From Anaerolineae bacterium (GTDB taxonomy: Bacteria > Chloroflexota > Anaerolineae > SpSt-600): DNA of 21,779 bases. The notes under the pieces were generated by a model, which made no database searches, had not been told where the DNA came from, and saw nothing but the letters and a program-made list of their open reading frames with translations. The position numbers were made by a program, and so were the translations under genes. Numbering within the stretch: position 1 is the first letter of the stretch; each line of letters opens with the position of its first letter. Location: contig JAPWUT010000005.1 in NCBI GenBank assembly GCA_028275425.1, positions 1 to 21,779 of the forward strand. The letters are read 5' to 3'. Shown piece after piece: positions 20,996-21,779 of the stretch.

Positions 20996-21779
20996 ATGGG
21001 CGTATTTTTAGCCTCTCTTGTGGACGGCCTGATGTTGGGCTTCGTATACGGCTTGGCAGCTATGGGCTTGAGCCTTATCTGGGGAGTTATGCAAGTCATA
21101 AATTTGGCCCATGGGCCATTCATAGCTTTGGGGATGTTCTCGGTCTACTACCTTGGAGTGAAAGCCGGCCTTACACCCTACGGCGCCCTGATTTTTGCCC
21201 TCTTCTTTGGCCTATTGGCCGGTATCATAACTTACTTTGTAGCAGTGCACAGAGTCCTGGATGCACCACACCTCACCACGCTATTGGCTACCTTCTCCGT
21301 GAACTTGATGATAATAGGCTTGGGAACGGTTATCTTCACCACAACGCCCAGGGCTGTTGACATAAAATTACCATCGGTCTCCTTAGGAGCTGTTTCCATC
21401 CCTGCTACCCGGTTTGTGGCTGCGTTCTTTGCCCTGCTTTCGGCCGCTGGGCTTTACCTTTTCCTCTACGGCACCAAGTTGGGGAAGTCTGTCAGGGCCG
21501 TGGCTATGAACAGGGCTGCGGCCGAACTTATGGGGATAAACACAGTCCAGGTTTTGGCCTTCAGCTTTGGCTTAGGGACGATGCTGGCAATGATAGCCGG
21601 AGGCTTGATAGCTACCCTCTTCCCCTTCACCATCCTTTCCGGAAGCGTTTATGAGCTTAAGAGTTTCGTGATATGCGTTTTGGGCGGGCTTGGTAACCCG
21701 GCCGGGGCCCTTGTCGGTGGGATAATCCTTGGCCTCTTAGAAGGCGGGACCTCTGCTTTCATCCCCGTAAGCTGGGTTC
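20996..21779 (+). CDS. Branched-chain amino acid-type ABC transporter permease (LivH-like), 3' truncated by window
   Basis: Translation from ATG 20996 stays open to the window end (261 codons) and starts MGVFLASLVDGLMLGFVYGL. It then has the LivH hallmark GLSLIWGVMQVINLAHGPF, a loop with VLDAPHLTTLLATFSVNLMI, the conserved cytoplasmic GKSVRAVAMNRAAAELMGIN, and the C-terminal SFVICVLGGLGNPAGALVGG. Six or more membrane segments are evident. A GAGGTGGAG SD sequence precedes the ATG. The remaining few tens of residues, and probably livM, livG and livF partners, lie beyond the window. Together with the lipoprotein at 19596 it belongs to a LIV-type importer. Confidence 0.95.
   Translation, partial: MGVFLASLVDGLMLGFVYGLAAMGLSLIWGVMQVINLAHGPFIALGMFSVYYLGVKAGLTPYGALIFALFFGLLAGIITYFVAVHRVLDAPHLTTLLATFSVNLMIIGLGTVIFTTTPRAVDIKLPSVSLGAVSIPATRFVAAFFALLSAAGLYLFLYGTKLGKSVRAVAMNRAAAELMGINTVQVLAFSFGLGTMLAMIAGGLIATLFPFTILSGSVYELKSFVICVLGGLGNPAGALVGGIILGLLEGGTSAFIPVSWV

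Noticed and set aside
20989..21360. 123-codon frame starting just before the LivH gene
   Set aside because: It is out of frame with the clear LivH translation from 20996 and does not resemble a membrane protein.

Overview
The window looks like bacterial chromosome from the Chloroflexota, probably an Anaerolineae-type, possibly thermophilic lineage. This is inferred from the Thr-Pro-rich linkers right after the lipobox cysteine in two of the three substrate-binding lipoproteins, from the gene families present, and from the tightly overlapping gene layout. No rRNA or other phylogenetic marker is present to confirm it. Almost all genes lie on the + strand; one small gene at about 17.3-17.9 kb lies on the - strand.

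Bases 1-10537 form one long same-strand cluster for uptake and use of small organic solutes. In order: the 3' end of a BtpA-family gene, an ABC ATPase with a TOBE-type tail, a TIM-barrel sugar isomerase/epimerase-like enzyme, an AfuA-type binding lipoprotein with two PotB/PotC-type permeases, a second sugar-type binding lipoprotein with two MalF/MalG-type permeases, an FGGY carbohydrate kinase and a short-chain dehydrogenase. Two complete import modules are served by one visible ATPase. The order suggests import, oxidation or isomerisation, then phosphorylation of a sugar or polyol; the substrate is not readable from sequence. A perfect 13-bp hairpin separates the first binding-protein gene from its permease genes.

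Bases 10538-10745 are intergenic and hold a 15-bp perfect palindromic repeat and an extended -10 promoter. Bases 10746-17344 are a compact eight-gene run: two tandem deoxynucleoside kinases, signal peptidase I, deoxyribose-phosphate aldolase, a TIGR03936/DUF2344-type protein, a clan-A glycoside-hydrolase-like protein with LGFP-like repeats, an HlyD-family membrane fusion protein and an ITP/XTP pyrophosphatase. Most joints overlap or nearly touch. The theme is (deoxy)nucleoside salvage and nucleotide-pool cleaning, mixed with envelope genes. A 4Fe-4S motif protein on the - strand meets the last gene tail to tail.

Bases 17884-18960 are non-coding apart from promoters. They carry a degenerate tandem array (period about 155-158 bp) that is very G-rich on the + strand, contains strong hairpins, and is interrupted by an unrelated hairpin element. 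The array shares its unit-junction sequence with the palindrome at 10.6 kb, so the two belong to one dispersed repeat family. After the array come hypoxanthine phosphoribosyltransferase, then a LivJ-type binding lipoprotein behind a good promoter, a terminator-like hairpin, and a LivH-type permease that runs off the window end.

I found no phage, transposase, CRISPR, toxin-antitoxin, defence or biosynthetic-cluster genes, and no tRNA or rRNA. The most unusual material is the repeat family and the organisation of the two operons.
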